Source: Marinobacter nanhaiticus D15-8W
GTDB taxonomy: Bacteria > Pseudomonadota > Gammaproteobacteria > Pseudomonadales > Oleiphilaceae
Direction of reading: 5' to 3'
Length of the DNA: 64,000 bases
Assembly: GCF_036511935.1 (NCBI RefSeq)
Contig: NZ_AP028878.1
Coordinates: 992,001 to 1,056,000, forward strand
Positions 1 through 8,472 of the stretch are shown here, in pieces. Within the stretch, counting starts at the first letter, position 1, and each line of letters starts with the position of its first letter. The notes beneath the pieces are model-generated. The model searched no databases. It was not told where the DNA came from and saw only the letters and a program-made list of their open reading frames with translations. Both the position numbers and the translations under genes were made by a program.

Positions 1-821
1 GCTGTTTTGAGGGGGTGCGAGCCTACAATACCGAGAAAGGTCCTGCCATTTTCCGTCTTCAGGAGCACACGGACCGCCTTTTCCGCTCTGCCCACATTCT
101 CAATATGAAGTTACCGTTCACCAAGGAGCAGGTAAACGAGGCCCAGCGCCAAGCGGTTCGTGAGAACAATCTGGATGAAGCATACATTCGTCCGATGGTT
201 TTCCTCGGCTCTGAGGGCATGGGGCTGCGTGCTGACAACCTCAAGGTGCACCTCATGGTCGCCGCATGGAGCTGGCCGTCCTACATGGCCCCGGAGGCCC
301 GTGAGCTGGGCATCAAGGTGCGCACGTCTTCCTACACGCGCCATCACGTCAACATCACCATGTGTAAGGCGAAGGCCAACGGCAACTACATCAACTCCAT
401 GCTGGCCCTGAACGAGGCAATTGCCTGCGGTTGCGAGGAAGCCCTGCTGCTGGACAACGAAGGCTACGTGGCCGAAGGCTCCGGCGAGAACATCTTTATC
501 CTGCGTGACGGTGTGCTGCATACGCCAGAACTGACCTCCTGCCTGGAAGGTATCACTCGTCAGACCATTCTCGATTTCTGCAAAGAGCTGAACGTGCCCG
601 TGCGCGAACGTCGTATCACCCGCGACGAGGTCTACATTGCCGACGAAGCCTTCTTCACCGGCACCGCCGCCGAAGTCCTGCCGATCCGCGAGCTGGACGG
701 CCGCGTCATAGGCCAGGGCAAGCGTGGCCCGCTGACCGAGAAGCTGCAGGGGATGTACTTCGATGCGGTGAAGGGCAAGCGGACCGAGAATCTTGGTTGG
801 CTCACCGCCGTCCGTAACTGA
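1..821 (+). CDS. ilvE: Branched-chain amino acid aminotransferase, 5' end missing
   Basis: PLP-dependent class IV aminotransferase that interconverts leucine, isoleucine and valine with their 2-oxo acids using glutamate/2-oxoglutarate. The reading frame is open to the left edge, with FEGVRAYN encoded at the start, so the first roughly 35-40 residues lie outside the window. The PLP lysine is expected in the CKAKANGNY segment, followed by EGSGENIF and the phosphate-binding GITRQTI and FFTGTAAEV motifs, all typical of IlvE. The gene ends 87 bp before a DUF6165 gene and flanks the LPS core locus, as in Pseudomonas. An internal GTG at position 15 should not be taken as the start, because the conserved sequence continues upstream of it. 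Confidence 0.96.
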   Translation, partial: CFEGVRAYNTEKGPAIFRLQEHTDRLFRSAHILNMKLPFTKEQVNEAQRQAVRENNLDEAYIRPMVFLGSEGMGLRADNLKVHLMVAAWSWPSYMAPEARELGIKVRTSSYTRHHVNITMCKAKANGNYINSMLALNEAIACGCEEALLLDNEGYVAEGSGENIFILRDGVLHTPELTSCLEGITRQTILDFCKELNVPVRERRITRDEVYIADEAFFTGTAAEVLPIRELDGRVIGQGKRGPLTEKLQGMYFDAVKGKRTENLGWLTAVRN

Positions 822-908
822 TGTCATGTTCGGCCGAGGCCCGGTTGCATCGGTCTGCCATGAAGTCAGCAAACCATTCAAATCCAGAGTTAAGCCCAGG
901 AAGATCCC

Positions 909-1313
909 ATGGCCGACGTAATCAAGGTGCCCGTCTCGTTCGGCGAGGTACTCGACAAGATCACCATCCTCGAAATCAAGTCCGAGCGTATCAAGGACGA
1001 AGAAAAAGTCCGCAATGTCCGTCTGGAGCTGGATGAACTGAGCGAGACCTGGAATGAAGCCGTTCAGGATCAGGCTGTGATCGCGGATCTACGTAAACAG
1101 TTGAAGTCCGTCAATGAGCAGCTTTGGGTGATCGAGGACGATATTCGCGACCAGGAGGCGGCGCAGGATTTTGGCCCCCGCTTTATCGAACTGGCACGCG
1201 CGGTCTATGTGACTAACGATAAGCGCGCGGCGATCAAGAAAGAGATCAACCTGGCGCTGGGCTCACGCTTTGTTGAAGAGAAGTCCTATCAGGACTACAC
1301 CGCCCGCAAGTAA
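909..1313 (+). CDS. DUF6165 family protein
   Basis: Small soluble 134-residue protein matching the DUF6165 family, whose members often sit beside LPS or capsule glycosyltransferase genes; no biochemical role is known to me. It opens with ADVIKVPVSFGEVLDKITIL and is mostly charged and helical (KSERIKDEEKVRNVRLELDE), suggesting coiled-coil or helical hairpin structure. There is no signal peptide or membrane segment. The ATG follows a good ribosome binding site (AGGA about 8 nt upstream). It is the last gene of the ilvE strand block and is followed by a hairpin terminator. Confidence 0.85.
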   Translation: MADVIKVPVSFGEVLDKITILEIKSERIKDEEKVRNVRLELDELSETWNEAVQDQAVIADLRKQLKSVNEQLWVIEDDIRDQEAAQDFGPRFIELARAVYVTNDKRAAIKKEINLALGSRFVEEKSYQDYTARK

Positions 1314-1322
1314 GCCTCTCCG

Positions 1323-1345
1323 GGAGCTGGCGCTTTGCCAGCTCC
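1323..1345. terminator. Hairpin terminator after DUF6165 gene
   Basis: A perfect 9-bp GC-rich stem (GGAGCTGGC / GCCAGCTCC) with a 5-nt loop lies 10 bp after the stop codon, followed by a pyrimidine-rich TCTCTCATC run rather than a pure T tract. It sits between convergent genes and could stop transcripts from both sides. Confidence 0.65.
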
Positions 1346-1359
1346 TCTCTCATCATGCG

Positions 1360-2412
1360 TCAGCCGGCCGATAAGATATTCTGACGATTGTCGACCCATT
1401 GATCGAAACGTTGGCAGACGTCCTCAACGCTGATCAGCTCCATCGCTCCCGGGTATTCGGCCTTTGCTCCCCAGCGCGCCGTGTCTATGTCCTTCCCCGC
1501 AAACTGCTTCAGTGCTTCCGGGTAGCGGTTGACGCACAGTTCCAGGGAATTGTAGGGGCCGGAACGATAAGGATTGCTCGCAGCAAAAAGGCCTAGCACG
1601 TCCGTGCCCATGGCGCTGGCAATATGTGCAGGGCCCGTATCCGGAGCGACCAGCAGGTCCGCTTTACTGAGCAGCGCCGTAAGCTGTTTGAGCGTGTCCT
1701 TGCCGCAGATGTTGAGCGGTTGCTCGCGCATCTGGTTTTCTATCGACTCGCAATAGTCCTTTTCATGCGGCGCTGGGCTGCCAACGAGAATGACCTGTGC
1801 GCCATGATTGAGTATGGCGTGGTCCGCCAGTGCCGCGTAGTGCTCGGCCGGCCAGTTCCGGAGGGGGTGACTGGCGCAGGGACTAATGACGACGTTAAGC
1901 CTGTCAGGCGAAAGATGGCTGTCAGCGAAGGCTAGATCGGTTTCGGCGAGTGGAATAGTCCAGCAAGGTGGCGCGGCTCTCAGACCAAGAGGTTCCAGAA
2001 AGCTCGCTAGACAGTCGCGGACATGCTGTCTCTCCGCAGATGCAATTCGCCGATTAATGAAGAGACTGTGCAAGTCCTTGCTGCGCGCCTGATCGTAACC
2101 GACCTTGATCCTTGCCGGGATAACTGCCGCGGCCAGATTGGCTCGAAAGGCGACTTGCATATGTAGCAGGGCATCAAATTTTTGACCTTTCAACGACCGG
2201 CGCAATTCCCGATAGCCGTCGATTCCTGCCTTTTTGTCGAAGATCACGAACCTGACCCCCGGTAAATCGCCGATCAGCTTTGCCTCTATCTTCCCGATAA
2301 CCCACGTGATCTCGATGCCTGGAAGCTGTTCCTGAAGGCTGAGAACCACGGGAATGACATGGGTGACGTCTCCTATGGCGGAAAGGCGGAGAATGCAGAT
2401 GGATTTGATCAA
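1360..2412 (-). CDS. Glycosyltransferase family 9 (heptosyltransferase-like)
   Basis: Predicted ADP-heptose:LPS heptosyltransferase of the WaaC/WaaF/WaaQ type (GT-B fold, cytoplasmic face of the inner membrane). The 350 residues match family length. The N-terminal LRLSAIGDVTHVIPVV motif and the C-terminal VAPDTGPAHIASAMG and LGLFAASNPYRSGPY donor-site motifs are the family signature. The start codon is TTG at 2410-2412, because an in-frame stop lies four codons upstream and the family N-terminus begins here. It is the only GT9 gene in the window, so the other expected heptosyltransferase must lie elsewhere. WaaC, WaaF or WaaQ function cannot be separated by eye. Confidence 0.88.
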   Translation of the reverse strand: MIKSICILRLSAIGDVTHVIPVVLSLQEQLPGIEITWVIGKIEAKLIGDLPGVRFVIFDKKAGIDGYRELRRSLKGQKFDALLHMQVAFRANLAAAVIPARIKVGYDQARSKDLHSLFINRRIASAERQHVRDCLASFLEPLGLRAAPPCWTIPLAETDLAFADSHLSPDRLNVVISPCASHPLRNWPAEHYAALADHAILNHGAQVILVGSPAPHEKDYCESIENQMREQPLNICGKDTLKQLTALLSKADLLVAPDTGPAHIASAMGTDVLGLFAASNPYRSGPYNSLELCVNRYPEALKQFAGKDIDTARWGAKAEYPGAMELISVEDVCQRFDQWVDNRQNILSAG

Positions 2413-2624
2413 GACGCTGTCCGTTTATCCTGTACTGATTGTTAGCGGGCCTGCGGCCCCGGTTCTGATAAGCTAGCGGCCATTCTAGCCTAACCGTCGA
2501 ACCAGCGTCTCTCCGGGATCTGTTAGCCTCGTATTTTATGGGCGTGCGAACGGGCCAGAGGCTGGTTGGGGCTCACTTATGGGGCCAAAAAGGGCGAAAC
2601 TCCACACGATATGTTTTAAACGTT

Positions 2625-3614
2625 ATGTGTTCCGAAAAAACAGATGGACCGATTGACGCTGTCGTCACCTGGGTGGATGGTGATGACCCGCAACACCGCC
2701 AGAAGCTGGAAGCCTACCTCGGCCGGCGTGCTCGAAGAAGGCCCAAGGCGGCGGCCGAGACGCGATATGCCGATCGAGGTGAGCTCGAATACTGTGTCGC
2801 ATCCCTCCTTCGTTTTGCGCCATGGCTCAGGTATATCTTTATTGTGACTGATGCCCAGAGGCCCGGTTTCCTGGACCGGTTGCCGGCCGACGTTAGCGAC
2901 CGGGTGCGGGTGGTGGATCATACAGATATTTTTCATGGCATGGCCGAGGGGCTGCCGACGTTTAATAGTCTTTCTATCGAAACAGTGTTGTGGCGGATAC
3001 CCGGATTGGCCGAAAAGTTCATCTACTTCAATGACGATTGTTTCCTTATTAAGCCGGTCTTAGCCTCGGAGTTTTTCGATCAGGGCAAGGTTGTGTTGAG
3101 GGGGACGTTTCGGCCCATGATACAGCCATCCTTACGAAGGACGCTCAAACGTTTCATTGGTATAGGCCGTCCAACACGTCGGACGTTGCAGTCGGAAACT
3201 GCGGGACTGGTCGGCATGGAGGAGCGCTATCTGGATGTTGGGCACATACCGCATCCGATGCGTGTTAGCACCTTTAGAGACTATGCCCGAGAGCATCCTC
3301 AGCAGATGCGCCATAACGCTACATACCCGTTGCGGCACGTCAGGCAATTCTGGCCGATTGCCCTCGCGAACCACCTGGAAATAAGACATCATTCTGCCGA
3401 AATTTCGGCGTATCCGGAGTCCCTCTATCTGAATTCAAAGTCAGGCATCCGCGACATAGCGTTATTGCAGGACGCGGAGCAGCGACCCGAGTGCAAGTTT
3501 CTATGCGCACAGAGCCTCGATAACGCCAGTGAAGAATTTATGGCTTCCTGGATGGACTGGATGGATCGAAATGTCGGTCGCTTTCAGAGTGATTTCGTTC
3601 AGCATTTGAACTAG
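2625..3614 (+). CDS. Stealth-family polysaccharide phosphotransferase
   Basis: Member of the Stealth family, which transfers sugar-1-phosphate from UDP-sugars to form phosphodiester-linked polymers or caps (for example bacterial capsule hexose-phosphate transferases). Visible are conserved region 1 (IDAVVTWVDGDDPQH, about residues 10-24), region 2 (YADRGELEYCVASLL through FIVTDAQRP) and region 3 (EKFIYFNDDCFLIKPV). I chose the ATG at 2625; the frame is open to an ATG at 2538, but those extra 29 residues are not family-like. No convincing ribosome binding site is seen for either. In an LPS core locus it may add a phosphosugar to the core. The region is AT-richer than the window average, consistent with horizontal origin. 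Confidence 0.85.
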   Translation: MCSEKTDGPIDAVVTWVDGDDPQHRQKLEAYLGRRARRRPKAAAETRYADRGELEYCVASLLRFAPWLRYIFIVTDAQRPGFLDRLPADVSDRVRVVDHTDIFHGMAEGLPTFNSLSIETVLWRIPGLAEKFIYFNDDCFLIKPVLASEFFDQGKVVLRGTFRPMIQPSLRRTLKRFIGIGRPTRRTLQSETAGLVGMEERYLDVGHIPHPMRVSTFRDYAREHPQQMRHNATYPLRHVRQFWPIALANHLEIRHHSAEISAYPESLYLNSKSGIRDIALLQDAEQRPECKFLCAQSLDNASEEFMASWMDWMDRNVGRFQSDFVQHLN

Positions 3615-3664
3615 AGGAAAGACTGCCCGTTTTTGTTTTTTTGCGCAGCGAGCAGGAACTGCGA

Positions 3665-4369
3665 ATGTCCTATTGTTTTGATCACCGCCACTACCGCGTG
3701 GTTTCTCAACTCGAAGAAGATGCCGGGCGGGCGCTCGTGGATGCCGTTCTTGATGGCACGATCACCCGTGAGAAGGTTTTTCGGGATAATTGGCGTACGT
3801 TAAGTGCGCAGGTGCGTTTTCGGGGTGAATCGCTTCTGCTCAAGGTCCCTCGCGCCAGGAACAGCCGTCGATGGGAGCGTTTCCTGACTCGCTTCCGGGC
3901 GAGTGATGCCGTGCGTACGTTCCGGCATCTCGAACTGATGTCGACGATGGGGTTTGCCGTCCCAGACCCCATCTTGGCTTGTGAGTTGCGGCAGGGCGGC
4001 GTCGTCACGGACGCCTTCGTCTGTTATCGATTTGTGGAGGGGCGCGTTGCCGGGCCGCAAGATGCCGGGGCGATCCTAACGTCCCTCCAGGCCCTGCACG
4101 ATTGCGGTTATCTTCGAAACGATGCGCAGATGGCCAACTTTGTAATTTCGGGTGAGACCGTATATTTCATCGACTTCAGGTTGAAAAAGCCCCGATTCCT
4201 ACCAGCCTTGCAGAAAGCCCGGGAGCTTGCGCGATTTCTTCGAAGCTGCCCCGAAGGGCAGGGCAGTCCGCGCGTTACCGCTACCTCGCCAGGGTGGTTA
4301 TGGTTGGCCATGCGCCTCGATGATATGAGTGTTGGTATGCGGAAACTTAAAAGGCGAATGCGGTCCTGA
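3665..4369 (+). CDS. LPS core kinase, WaaY/RfaY-like
   Basis: Kinase-fold protein of the LPS heptose kinase group (WaaY/RfaY-like, 234 residues), predicted to phosphorylate the inner core. A candidate ATP lysine is in LLLKVPRA (K60). The catalytic loop reads YLRNDAQMANF, keeping the Asp (D153) and Asn (N158) but lacking the usual His or Arg-Asp context. The metal-binding Asp is in YFIDFRLKK (D170). The ATG at 3665 is chosen over an in-frame TTG at 3641 because AGGA sits 7 nt upstream of it. It lies between the Stealth and GT4 genes on the same strand, probably in one transcript. Confidence 0.78.
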   Translation: MSYCFDHRHYRVVSQLEEDAGRALVDAVLDGTITREKVFRDNWRTLSAQVRFRGESLLLKVPRARNSRRWERFLTRFRASDAVRTFRHLELMSTMGFAVPDPILACELRQGGVVTDAFVCYRFVEGRVAGPQDAGAILTSLQALHDCGYLRNDAQMANFVISGETVYFIDFRLKKPRFLPALQKARELARFLRSCPEGQGSPRVTATSPGWLWLAMRLDDMSVGMRKLKRRMRS

Positions 4370-4419
4370 TTTGACGATGTCCTCTTCAGGGGTGCAGTGG
4401 TTTATTGGTGGAGTGACCC

Positions 4420-5502
4420 ATGAAAACGGCCGTACTCTTTTGCCCTTCCCAGGTATGGGGTGGTATCGAAAAAAATGTCCACCTCAGAGCCAAGTTGCTC
4501 GGAGAAGACGGCGTTAGCGTCGTTGTTATCCTGTTGGAAGGCTTCTTTGCGGAGCGCTTCGCCGATTTGCCGAACGTGCGAGTTATTGAAGTTGCTTCGC
4601 GTGGCGGTGACTTCAATATCTTCGTCGTCGCCAACTACGTGAAGATTCTGCGAGAAATTGCCCCCGACGTTGTTTTCGCCGCATTGAAAAAAGATTGGTG
4701 GCTGGTTTCGTTGGCGTCGAAGATCGCAGGCGTCGATCGCGTTGTCCTCTATCTGGGCATTGCCCGACGGGTTAAGAGCCCGATCAAGTATTTCGTGATT
4801 TTCAGGTTGATGAAATCGGTGTTGATGGTAAATAGCGATTCCCTGAAATATGCCATGTTGAAGCACTCGCGTTTTTTTGACGAAAGCAATGTATATCGGG
4901 TCTACAACGGTTTTGACGCGCCTCCCGCTGAGACGAAGCCGTTGGATTTCAAGGCGATGTTCAATCTTCCGAATGACGCTGTCCTTGTGGGGTGCGCCGG
5001 TCGTTTCAGTCCCCAGAAGGGCTTTGATCTGTTGCCCGACGTGCTGGCCAAACTTCCCGAGCACGTACACGTGGTGCATGCCGGAGAGGGGGAGTTTGAA
5101 GAAACGATTAAAGCGGCTATCCAGTCGCGCCCGGAGTCCGAACGGATCCATTTTCTTGGCTACCACCAAGACATGCCCGCATTTTTCGGAGGCATCGATA
5201 TATTTCTACTGTGCTCGAGGAACGAAGGTATGGCCAACGTACTCAACGAAGCCATGAGTCACGGCGTACCTGTCGTCTCAACACGTGTGCCGGGAAGCGA
5301 AGAGCTTCTGGCGCATGGGGAGTACGGTATGCTCGTGGATATCGATGATGTGCCAGCCATGGCGAAGGCGATTCGTTCTATCGCAGAGGGAGAACGCTCG
5401 TTTGCGCCCGAAAAGCTTGAACGGTGGATTGTCGATAAATTTGGCCTCGAGAAAATGATGCGTGAAACGAACAGGGTGTTTTTCCCGGCTGACCGGAGTT
5501 AA
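4420..5502 (+). CDS. Glycosyltransferase family 4
   Basis: Retaining GT-B glycosyltransferase of 360 residues, cytoplasmic, probably extending the LPS core. N-terminal acceptor domain begins MKTAVLFCPSQVWGGIEKNV. The donor domain has VGCAGRFSPQKGFDLL, then the EX7E-type nucleotide-sugar motif in SRNEGMANVLNEAMSHGVPVV. A ribosome binding site (GGAG) precedes the ATG by about 6 nt. It resembles WaaG-like core transferases, but the sugar specificity cannot be read from sequence. It is preceded by the WaaY-like kinase and followed by the ParB-like unknown. Confidence 0.9.
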   Translation: MKTAVLFCPSQVWGGIEKNVHLRAKLLGEDGVSVVVILLEGFFAERFADLPNVRVIEVASRGGDFNIFVVANYVKILREIAPDVVFAALKKDWWLVSLASKIAGVDRVVLYLGIARRVKSPIKYFVIFRLMKSVLMVNSDSLKYAMLKHSRFFDESNVYRVYNGFDAPPAETKPLDFKAMFNLPNDAVLVGCAGRFSPQKGFDLLPDVLAKLPEHVHVVHAGEGEFEETIKAAIQSRPESERIHFLGYHQDMPAFFGGIDIFLLCSRNEGMANVLNEAMSHGVPVVSTRVPGSEELLAHGEYGMLVDIDDVPAMAKAIRSIAEGERSFAPEKLERWIVDKFGLEKMMRETNRVFFPADRS

Positions 5503-5564
5503 GTATTGGGCCAGGATGTCCAATCATGTGACATGCATGGCGCGGACCTCGAGATGGAGTTGTT

Positions 5565-6203
5565 TTGGCTACCAAGTATCGACTAAGGGCTTTTTGGATT
5601 GATGCATACAACCGCCTCAGGTTTGGTACTGAAGCGCCCCGTTATGCCGAACGCATCTGGATTCCACCCGACCGCTGCAAACGATATATCGAGGCCGCGG
5701 ATCTAGCAGACCACTTTGGCGCCAGGGTGCGTCAAATGTCTGGCCGTGTTGTCTCTGACTGGCCCGTGTCGCTTGAGCAACCGTTCGAGAACCACCCAAA
5801 ACTGACTTATTGCTGGGAGCATTGGCGGGACGGCAAAGACTGGTACGAGTCAGGTGCTATCGACTTTATGTTGCAACGGATTGCTGTTTCTCCAACCGGC
5901 GTCACGGATAAGTGCCGAACGCCAGAGGATGTGGAACACCGTTTCGAGACCCTTGACCGAATCTGGGATCAGGTTCGGGGAAGGGGACATTTCCCTACGC
6001 GGCAGACGCTGGATGGGAGCAATTATCGCGAGGTCGGAGGTATCCTGATGCATCTTGGGCCGGGCGGCGAACCCATATTTTCCGGGGCTGGCTGCCATCG
6101 ATTTGCAATGGCCATGATGCTGGACACGCCTTTCCCGGCCCAGCTTGGCTGTGTTCATATGTCGGCGCTGGAGCATCTGCCCAATTTCCGCTTGGGGGAA
6201 TAA
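5565..6203 (+). CDS. Unrecognised protein with a ParB-like C-terminal motif
   Basis: A 212-residue soluble protein that I do not recognise as a named family. The C-terminal third (RQTLDGSNYREVGGILMHLG, then FSGAGCHRFAMAMML at residues 172-186) resembles the ParB/sulfiredoxin-type fold, with a G-x-HR motif (H178, R179) that in ParB-like proteins contacts a nucleotide. No signal peptide or membrane segment is seen. The start is TTG at 5565 with GGAG 5 nt upstream. It is flanked by glycosyltransferase genes, so a role in surface glycan assembly or its control is inferred from context only. A pure DNA-binding role is unlikely here. Confidence 0.6.
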   Translation: MATKYRLRAFWIDAYNRLRFGTEAPRYAERIWIPPDRCKRYIEAADLADHFGARVRQMSGRVVSDWPVSLEQPFENHPKLTYCWEHWRDGKDWYESGAIDFMLQRIAVSPTGVTDKCRTPEDVEHRFETLDRIWDQVRGRGHFPTRQTLDGSNYREVGGILMHLGPGGEPIFSGAGCHRFAMAMMLDTPFPAQLGCVHMSALEHLPNFRLGE

Positions 6204-6243
6204 CTCCCCTGCGTTGACGGTGCTTCTTGCCCACAAGCAGGGT

Positions 6244-7401
6244 CTACGAAAAGGGATTCATGGGATCGGCGAGGAAAGCTTCGACAACTGATTTTGAACT
6301 GAATGGCGCTAGCCAGTCCGGTTTGACCTCAACAGGAAGCCTCTCGACAGTCGTCTCAAGTCCCTCTGCCAGCCCCTTAATGGTGCGCGGTGTCAGATAC
6401 TGTTCGAGTTCGCCTTGAAAAACAGAGCGGACACCGCCGCGACTGTCCACTGAGAGAATAGGCGTTCCGCAAGCTAAAGCTTCTGTGAGCACGATGCCCA
6501 GCCCTTCGTACTCTGACGCGAGTACAAAGAGATCGGCCTGCTTCATCCAGGGGTAAGGATTGCTGCGTTTGCCGGCAAAATACACGCGGTCCGATAGTCC
6601 CAACTTCTTCGCTTTCTCTTCGAGTTCCTTTCGAAGAGGGCCTTCTCCGATGATGACGAGTCTTTGGGGAATTCGGGCCACCTTGAAGGCATCCAATAGC
6701 AATGCATGACCTTTTTGTGGCACCAGGCGTGCGACGTTCACGATGTAGGGGGCGTCGGGAAGATCTGGTTCGCTTTCATCGGCCATTGTCTGGATCGCCC
6801 TAACCGGACAAGGATTGGTGATGACGCTTAAGCTGCGGGGGCGGATGCCCCCAAGGGCAAAAGCTTTTCTGGCCGATTCTTCCACGCCTGACGAAACGCA
6901 AGCGAGATGACGGTTCTCGAAAACCAGTCTCCACTCCAGCTTTTTCTGCCACAGCGGCCGATCATAGTGGATGACGTTTTCGAGTACGTAGATCGCGCGT
7001 TCGTCACGGAAAGACCAAAAGTACTTGAACGTGCCCAGCCCCCGGAAAATGATGCGATCAAATTGGCCGTACTGTTCTTCCAAGCGTTTAATTTTCCGTC
7101 CGAGCAACCAGCCGCTGAGCCATCCGACCCACATGAAGTGGGATCTCGGGAGGAGTACGCCCAGGAGCAGTCGTGAAAGTAGGAAAAGCGGAATCCCGAC
7201 GATAGATTTGAATAAGGCCCGTAGCTGGTCGTGGTAATGCACGTTGACGGCAGGCTCTTGTGGGTGCAAATCCCGGGGGTTGTCACGACAGGAAAGCAGG
7301 TGACTTTCGTGACCTTCTTCTGCGAAAGCATCCGCGAGGTTCACCGCGACACGCTCCATCCCGCCCATCTTCAAGCTATGGATGACAACCAGGGTTCTCA
7401 T
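6244..7401 (-). CDS. Glycosyltransferase family 4
   Basis: Retaining GT-B glycosyltransferase of 385 residues. N-terminal HSLKMGGMERVAVNLADAF is the acceptor-domain glycine loop. The donor domain has VNVARLVPQKGHALLLDAF and SEYEGLGIVLTEALACGTP with the paired glutamates. The ATG at 7401 overlaps the stop of the upstream GT2 gene by 4 bp (ATGA), so the two are translationally coupled; the frame stays open upstream to 7488 but that part is coding in the GT2 frame. Probable LPS outer-core transferase of unknown specificity. Confidence 0.9.
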   Translation of the reverse strand: MRTLVVIHSLKMGGMERVAVNLADAFAEEGHESHLLSCRDNPRDLHPQEPAVNVHYHDQLRALFKSIVGIPLFLLSRLLLGVLLPRSHFMWVGWLSGWLLGRKIKRLEEQYGQFDRIIFRGLGTFKYFWSFRDERAIYVLENVIHYDRPLWQKKLEWRLVFENRHLACVSSGVEESARKAFALGGIRPRSLSVITNPCPVRAIQTMADESEPDLPDAPYIVNVARLVPQKGHALLLDAFKVARIPQRLVIIGEGPLRKELEEKAKKLGLSDRVYFAGKRSNPYPWMKQADLFVLASEYEGLGIVLTEALACGTPILSVDSRGGVRSVFQGELEQYLTPRTIKGLAEGLETTVERLPVEVKPDWLAPFSSKSVVEAFLADPMNPFS

Positions 7402-8282
7402 GAAGCTATTTTCTTCTCGATACCGTTTTCCGCCCAGAATATGCGATTGTCTTTGACGGCATCCCGTATAGCGCGATTTCTGGCCCATATTTCCGGCTTG
7501 GAATAGCCTCGGGCGTGGTCGAGGTGAAGGCAGACGGTACTGAACCGAATCTGTCTGGACTTATGCCCAAAATTCCACAGACGTTCGCCAAGCTCGCGAT
7601 CAAGACCGCCATATTGCATGTCTTCGTTGAACCCGTTGACGGCAATGAGGTCCTTGGTCCAGGTGGAACTGTTCATGCCGTTCCAGCTCGCGGCAGCGGG
7701 TGTAACCGTGTTCAAGAACCTTTTTACCCAGGGAGAGGGAGAAAGCTTCCAGAGCTTGTGGCTTTTGGGTTGCCCGCTATCGATAAGCCATTGCGGGTTG
7801 AAGATGACGCCAGAGCGAATGTCGTCCTCTGATATTTTTTCGGAGACAGGCATGGTTAACTTGATGTAGCCCCCGGAGAGAAAAAAGCCGGGTAGGGCGA
7901 GGTTGCGATGGGTCTCGACGAGATTGGGTTCAGGTATACAGTCTCCATCCGTAAAGATCAGGTAATCACAATTTGTGCTGCTGATCACCCGGTTTAGGAT
8001 CTGGCACTTTCGGAAGCCTTCGTCTTCCTGCCAGAAGTGGTCGATTTCCAGTAAGCCACGGGATTTGAAATGTTCGATGAGTTCACGGGTCGAATCTGTT
8101 GAGCCGTCGTCGGCAATGATCACCCGAAAGTCTTTCACGGTCTGGCTTTCGTAGCCCGTAAGCACCTTGGCCAGCCAGGCCGGCGAATTATAGGTGGTTA
8201 TGACTACGCCAACTGAAACAGGTGTCATAGGCTCGAAAGGGTTGGGCGGGTAGGCTGGATCTGACGAGTTCCGAGTATACAC
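7398..8282 (-). CDS. Glycosyltransferase family 2
   Basis: Inverting GT-A glycosyltransferase of 294 residues. VGVVITTYNSPAWLAKVL opens the nucleotide-binding domain, followed by IIADDGSTDSTRELI and the metal-binding FTDGDCIPEP motif. A C-terminal galactosyltransferase-like segment (MQYGGLDRELGERLWNFG) is seen in many core or capsule transferases. Start is GTG at 8282 with a GAGGGAG stretch just upstream; an internal ATG at 8228 is also possible. Its stop overlaps the downstream GT4 start by 4 bp. Confidence 0.88.
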   Translation of the reverse strand: MYTRNSSDPAYPPNPFEPMTPVSVGVVITTYNSPAWLAKVLTGYESQTVKDFRVIIADDGSTDSTRELIEHFKSRGLLEIDHFWQEDEGFRKCQILNRVISSTNCDYLIFTDGDCIPEPNLVETHRNLALPGFFLSGGYIKLTMPVSEKISEDDIRSGVIFNPQWLIDSGQPKSHKLWKLSPSPWVKRFLNTVTPAAASWNGMNSSTWTKDLIAVNGFNEDMQYGGLDRELGERLWNFGHKSRQIRFSTVCLHLDHARGYSKPEIWARNRAIRDAVKDNRIFWAENGIEKKIAS

Positions 8283-8472
8283 TCCCTCGCCAGCGTATGC
8301 CTCGGAGCTGTCGTATTTTGTGCTCGAATCATGCGCCGTTCCGCGAATTTTACCGATGTTCCCACTAGGGGGAATGCTTTTGAGCCACCAGCATCTGGGG
8401 CTCGCTACTTTGCCACTTTATATGATGGCTAAGGGCCTGGGGTCCGCAAGTGACCGGCCCGTTCTCCGGCAA

